Positions 60,697-64,000 of a stretch of DNA of 64,000 bases are shown in pieces. Made by a program: the position numbers and the translations under genes. The notes under the pieces are model-generated. The model saw nothing but the letters and a program-made list of their open reading frames with translations, did no database searches and was not told the DNA's origin. The DNA lies in NCBI GenBank assembly GCA_020523885.1, contig JAJAPY010000013.1, forward strand, positions 1-64,000, read 5' to 3'. How positions within the stretch are numbered: position 1 is the first letter of the stretch; each line of letters opens with the position of its first letter. The stretch is from Candidatus Liberimonas magnetica (lineage in GTDB: Bacteria; Elusimicrobiota; Endomicrobiia; Endomicrobiales; JAFGIL01).

Positions 60697-61902
60697 TTAT
60701 TCAACTATTTCCGTTACTACACCTGAGCCTACAGTGTGTCCGCCCTCACGTATTGCAAACCTGAGCTGTGTTTCCATAGCTATAGGCGTTATGAGCTCTA
60801 TATCCATCGCCACGTTGTCTCCGGGCATTACCATCTCTACTCCGGCCGGTAACTGGCATATACCTGTAACGTCCGTTGTCCTGAAATAAAACTGCGGCCT
60901 GTAATTCTTGAAAAACGGCGTATGCCTTCCGCCTTCCTCTTTCGTAAGCACATACACCTGGCTTTTGAACTTCTTGTGCGGCTTTATTGTACCGGGCGCT
61001 GCTATTACCTGCCCGCGTTCCACCTGTTCCTTATCTATCCCGCGCAGTAACATCCCTATATTGTCTCCTGCCTGTGATTCATCCAGCAGTTTCCTGAACA
61101 TTTCAAGCCCCGTAGCCACTGATTTCCTGGTCTCCTGTATTCCTATGATCTCTACTGCGTCGCCTACCTTTACTTTGCCGCGTTCCACTCTTCCGGTAGC
61201 CACTGTTCCGCGTCCGGTTATCGTGAACACGTCTTCTACGCTCATCAAAAACGGTTTGTCTATAACTCTCTCCGGTAACGGTATAGTATCATCACATGCC
61301 TGGATTAGCTTCAGTATCGCGCCTTCGCCTATTTCCGACTTATCTCCCTGCAAGGCCTTTATTGCGCTGCCTCTTATTACGGGTATCTTATCGCCAGCAA
61401 ACTGGTACTTCGTTAAAAGTTCCCTTACTTCCATCTCCACCAGGTCCAACAGGTCCTTGTCATCTACTGCATCTACCTTGTTCAAAAATACTACTATGTG
61501 CGGCACGTTAACCTGCCTGGCTAACAGTATATGTTCCCTCGTCTGCGGCATAGGCCCGTCTACCGCACTTACCACAAGTATCGCTCCGTCCATCTGCGCA
61601 GCTCCGGTTATCATGTTCTTTACGTAGTCCGCATGGCCGGGGCAATCTATATGTGCATAATGCCTCTTTTCCGATGAATATTCAACATGGCTTACCGCTA
61701 TCGTCAAGATCTTCGTGTCGTCCCGCCGGCCCTGCGATTCGCTCGCCTTTGCTACCTGATCATAACTTATATAGCTTGCCAGCCCCTTGCTTTCCAATAC
61801 CTTTGTTATCGCTGCTGTCAACGTAGTTTTGCCGTGGTCTACGTGTCCGATCGTCCCAATGTTTACATGCGGTTTCGTCCTGTCAAATTTTGCTTTTGCC
61901 AT
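60697..61902 (-). CDS. tuf: Elongation factor Tu
   Basis: A 401-residue translational GTPase. It has [20 protein letters not shown] (P-loop), [20 protein letters not shown] (G3), [13 protein letters not shown] (G4) and GSAIKA (G5). It delivers aminoacyl-tRNA to the ribosome. The family insertion and C-terminal barrel are intact ([20 protein letters not shown]). It follows fusA in the str operon order. Confidence 0.99.
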   Translation of the reverse strand: MAKAKFDRTKPHVNIGTIGHVDHGKTTLTAAITKVLESKGLASYISYDQVAKASESQGRRDDTKILTIAVSHVEYSSEKRHYAHIDCPGHADYVKNMITGAAQMDGAILVVSAVDGPMPQTREHILLARQVNVPHIVVFLNKVDAVDDKDLLDLVEMEVRELLTKYQFAGDKIPVIRGSAIKALQGDKSEIGEGAILKLIQACDDTIPLPERVIDKPFLMSVEDVFTITGRGTVATGRVERGKVKVGDAVEIIGIQETRKSVATGLEMFRKLLDESQAGDNIGMLLRGIDKEQVERGQVIAAPGTIKPHKKFKSQVYVLTKEEGGRHTPFFKNYRPQFYFRTTDVTGICQLPAGVEMVMPGDNVAMDIELITPIAMETQLRFAIREGGHTVGSGVVTEIVE

Positions 61903-61917
61903 ACTAAACCTCCAAAG

Positions 61918-61990
61918 TCAGACTAGAGACTTCAGACTACTGACTACAGACTTTTTAGGTCTGTTGTCTGAAGTCTGTCGTCTGCAGTCT
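61918..61990. repeat. Inverted repeat in the fusA-tuf gap
   Basis: AGACTTCAGAC pairs with GTCTGAAGTCT across a region of repeated CAGACT words. No gene. Confidence 0.65.
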
Positions 61991-61993
61991 ATA

Positions 61994-64000
61994 TTATGTT
62001 TTCCTGTCTAATATTTTATCAGCTATCTGTTTTGGAACCTCTTCGTAGTGCGAAGGTTCCATGTTGTAATTTCCTCTGCCTTGAGTCAATGAACGGATAG
62101 AAGTAGAATACCCGAACATCTCTGAAAGAGGAACAAGCCCTTTTATATGCTGAACTTTGTTTTTTAATTCCATCCCCTTGATTTTGCCGCGGCGTGAATT
62201 CAAATCTCCGATAGCATCCCCCATGTATTCTTCAGGAACTATTATTTCTATTTTCATGATAGGCTCCAGAATCATCGGGTCAGCTCTTTTTGTGCCTTCC
62301 TTAAAAGCCATTGATCCTGCTATCTTAAATGCCATTTCAGATGAATCAACTTCATGATACGAACCGTCAAAAAGAGTTACCTTAACATCTACTACAGGAT
62401 AACCTGCCAATACACCTGAGCTCATAGCTTCTTTTACGCCTTTCTCAACCGCAGGTATGTATTCTCTCGGTATAGAGCCGCCGACTATCTTATTGATAAA
62501 TTCAAAACCTTTTCCGTGTTCGTTAGGCTCAACTTTCAGCCACACATCTCCGTACTGGCCGCGTCCGCCTGTCTGCCTGATATACTTGCCCTGCACCTCG
62601 GCTGATTTCTTTATTGTCTCTCTGTATGCGACCTGGGGCCTTCCTACATTTGCGTCAACGCTGAACTCTCTTTTAAGGCGGTCAACTATAATTTCTAAAT
62701 GAAGCTCACCCATACCGGAAATAATAGTCTGGCTGGTCTCTTCATCGGTTTTTACACGGAATGTCGGGTCTTCTTCTACAAGCCTGCCTAAAGCAACCCC
62801 CAGTTTTTCTTCGTCGGCTTTTGATTTTGGCTCTATAGCCACGAATATGACCGGTTCAGGGAAATGCATTGTTTCAAGCGCTATCGGATGATCCTCATCA
62901 CAAAGAGTCTCTCCTGTCGTTGTCAACTTGAGCCCAACAGCCGCAGCTATGTCGCCTGCAAAGACCTTTTTTATCTCTTCGCGTTTGTCTGCATGCATAT
63001 GAAGGATCCTGGATATTCTTTCTTTCTTGCCCTTTCGTGAATTATGTACATAAGAACCGCATTCGAGGGTCCCTGAATAGACTCTGAAATACGTGACTTT
63101 ACCCACAAACGGGTCGGTCTGTATCTTAAATGCCAGAGCACAGAAAGGGTCGTCATCGCTTGCTTTTCTTGTTATTTCTTTTTCAGTTTCAGGGTCAATG
63201 CCAACGATCTCTTTTACTTCAAGAGGGGACGGCAGATAATCGCAGACAGCATCTAACAGCGGTTGTATAGCTATATTCTTAAATGCAGAACCGCAAAGCA
63301 CCGGGACGAATTTATTTTCAAGAGTACCTTTCCTGATGGATTCTTTTATTGTGGCTACATCTACGGGGTTTCCTTCGACATAATTTTTCATTATACTTTC
63401 ATTTATATCTGACAGGTGTTCCAGTAATTTATCGTGGTGATGGAGAGCAGACTTCTGATAATCTTCAGGTATAGTATCTGAAACGCTGTATTTTATATCC
63501 ATGCCTGAACCTTCCCAGATATATGTTTTCATTTCAACCAGATCTATAATACCTTTAAATGTATCCTCTGCCCCGATAGGTATATGTATGGGTAACGGCT
63601 GTGAACCAAGCCGTTTCTTTATCTGTTTTATTAACTGGGGATAGTTTGCCCCTGTGCGGTCCATCTTATTCGCAAAAGCAAGCCGCGGAACTCCGTACCT
63701 GTCAGCCTGCCGCCACACTGTTTCTGACTGAGGCTCAACTCCGCTGACCGAATCAAATACTACGATAGCTCCGTCAAGGACCCTTAAACTACGTTCAACT
63801 TCTGCGGTAAAATCCACATGACCGGGAGTATCAATTATATTTATCTGGCAGTCTTTCCATTCGGCATAAGTTGCTGCAGCGGTAATTGTGATGCCTCTTT
63901 CCCGTTCCTGTTCCATCCAGTCCATGGTAGTGGTGCCTTCATGGACCTCACCCATTTTGTAGATACGCCCGGTATAATAAAGTATCCGCTCCGTAGTCGT
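61994..64000 (-). CDS. fusA: Elongation factor G, N-terminus beyond the window
   Basis: The minus-strand frame is open to base 64000: the sequence before the first in-window Met reads [20 protein letters not shown], the usual EF-G stretch after the P-loop. It continues with [40 protein letters not shown] (G3) and [12 protein letters not shown] (G4). Domains II to V are complete at the C-terminus ([20 protein letters not shown]). At least 669 codons are present. It is the translocation GTPase. Confidence 0.98.
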   Translation of the reverse strand, partial: TTTERILYYTGRIYKMGEVHEGTTTMDWMEQERERGITITAAATYAEWKDCQINIIDTPGHVDFTAEVERSLRVLDGAIVVFDSVSGVEPQSETVWRQADRYGVPRLAFANKMDRTGANYPQLIKQIKKRLGSQPLPIHIPIGAEDTFKGIIDLVEMKTYIWEGSGMDIKYSVSDTIPEDYQKSALHHHDKLLEHLSDINESIMKNYVEGNPVDVATIKESIRKGTLENKFVPVLCGSAFKNIAIQPLLDAVCDYLPSPLEVKEIVGIDPETEKEITRKASDDDPFCALAFKIQTDPFVGKVTYFRVYSGTLECGSYVHNSRKGKKERISRILHMHADKREEIKKVFAGDIAAAVGLKLTTTGETLCDEDHPIALETMHFPEPVIFVAIEPKSKADEEKLGVALGRLVEEDPTFRVKTDEETSQTIISGMGELHLEIIVDRLKREFSVDANVGRPQVAYRETIKKSAEVQGKYIRQTGGRGQYGDVWLKVEPNEHGKGFEFINKIVGGSIPREYIPAVEKGVKEAMSSGVLAGYPVVDVKVTLFDGSYHEVDSSEMAFKIAGSMAFKEGTKRADPMILEPIMKIEIIVPEEYMGDAIGDLNSRRGKIKGMELKNKVQHIKGLVPLSEMFGYSTSIRSLTQGRGNYNMEPSHYEEVPKQIADKILDRKT

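Noticed and set aside
60908-61627. Long open frame (239 codons) antisense to tuf
   Set aside because: It is a shadow of EF-Tu codon use; no ribosome-binding site and no protein-like pattern.
1-64000. CRISPR arrays, rRNA genes
   Set aside because: None seen: no regularly spaced direct repeats with unique spacers and no rRNA sequence.

Overview
The window is bacterial chromosome, AT-rich, with a Gram-negative cell plan: it encodes lipoproteins, small outer-membrane barrels, a PorV-like protein and a secreted protein with a type IX-like C-terminal module. The host genes at both edges do not fix the phylum. The gene style (giant TPR/membrane protein, PorV family, FlgD-like sorting tail) suggests an uncultured lineage near Elusimicrobiota, Omnitrophota or FCB relatives; this is inference.

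Host chromosome: left edge (1-9270) carries a disrupted giant TPR/membrane protein, a perfect 259-bp inverted repeat pair, recN, a NYN-domain nuclease, nadK and the 3' two thirds of comEC. The right edge (56695-64000) carries the 5' third of comEC, a small membrane protein, then rplA, rplK, nusG, secE, trnW, rpmG, tuf and fusA, all on the minus strand. The two comEC pieces join exactly, in frame, across a shared AAC triplet (9268-9270 and 56692-56694), giving a 744-residue ComEC. Everything between is therefore one 47.4-kb integrated element.

Element, left to right: (i) 9271-10390, a ribbon-helix-helix frame, a consensus sigma-70 promoter, a degenerate class II tRNA-like RNA and a tiny conserved-looking ORF; (ii) 10.5-18.6 kb, surface cargo with lipoproteins, a secreted ComEC-like metallo-beta-lactamase with FN3 domains, small barrels, a HEPN protein and a TPR protein; (iii) 18.8-27.0 kb, a defence island with an Mrr-like nuclease, a ParB-like/Dam-like pair, and a BcgI-like nuclease-methylase plus S subunit translationally coupled to a DGQHR-TIR-like fusion; (iv) 27.2-31.4 kb, a small tyrosine recombinase and secreted/PorV cargo; (v) 31.5-56.7 kb, the likely backbone: winged-helix protein, tyrosine recombinase, two paralogous HerA-like ATPase-wHTH-nuclease fusions, two histone-fold-like small proteins, SSB, an 1161-residue methylase-SNF2 fusion, a SIR2-TPR protein, two hairpin arrays, paired Zn-binding and coiled-coil proteins, and a large serine recombinase at the right end.

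The most striking point is the recombinase gene. It crosses the element end. In the integrated state its last 38 codons come from antisense comEC. In the predicted circle its frame continues without a stop into the RHH frame at the other end, making a 652-residue recombinase-RHH protein. Integration thus swaps the recombinase tail and releases the RHH part as a separate frame, which could lock or bias direction. A second unusual feature is a repeated TTAGGACA-type motif in front of several backbone genes. No relaxase or membrane transfer channel was recognised, so how the element moves between cells is open.
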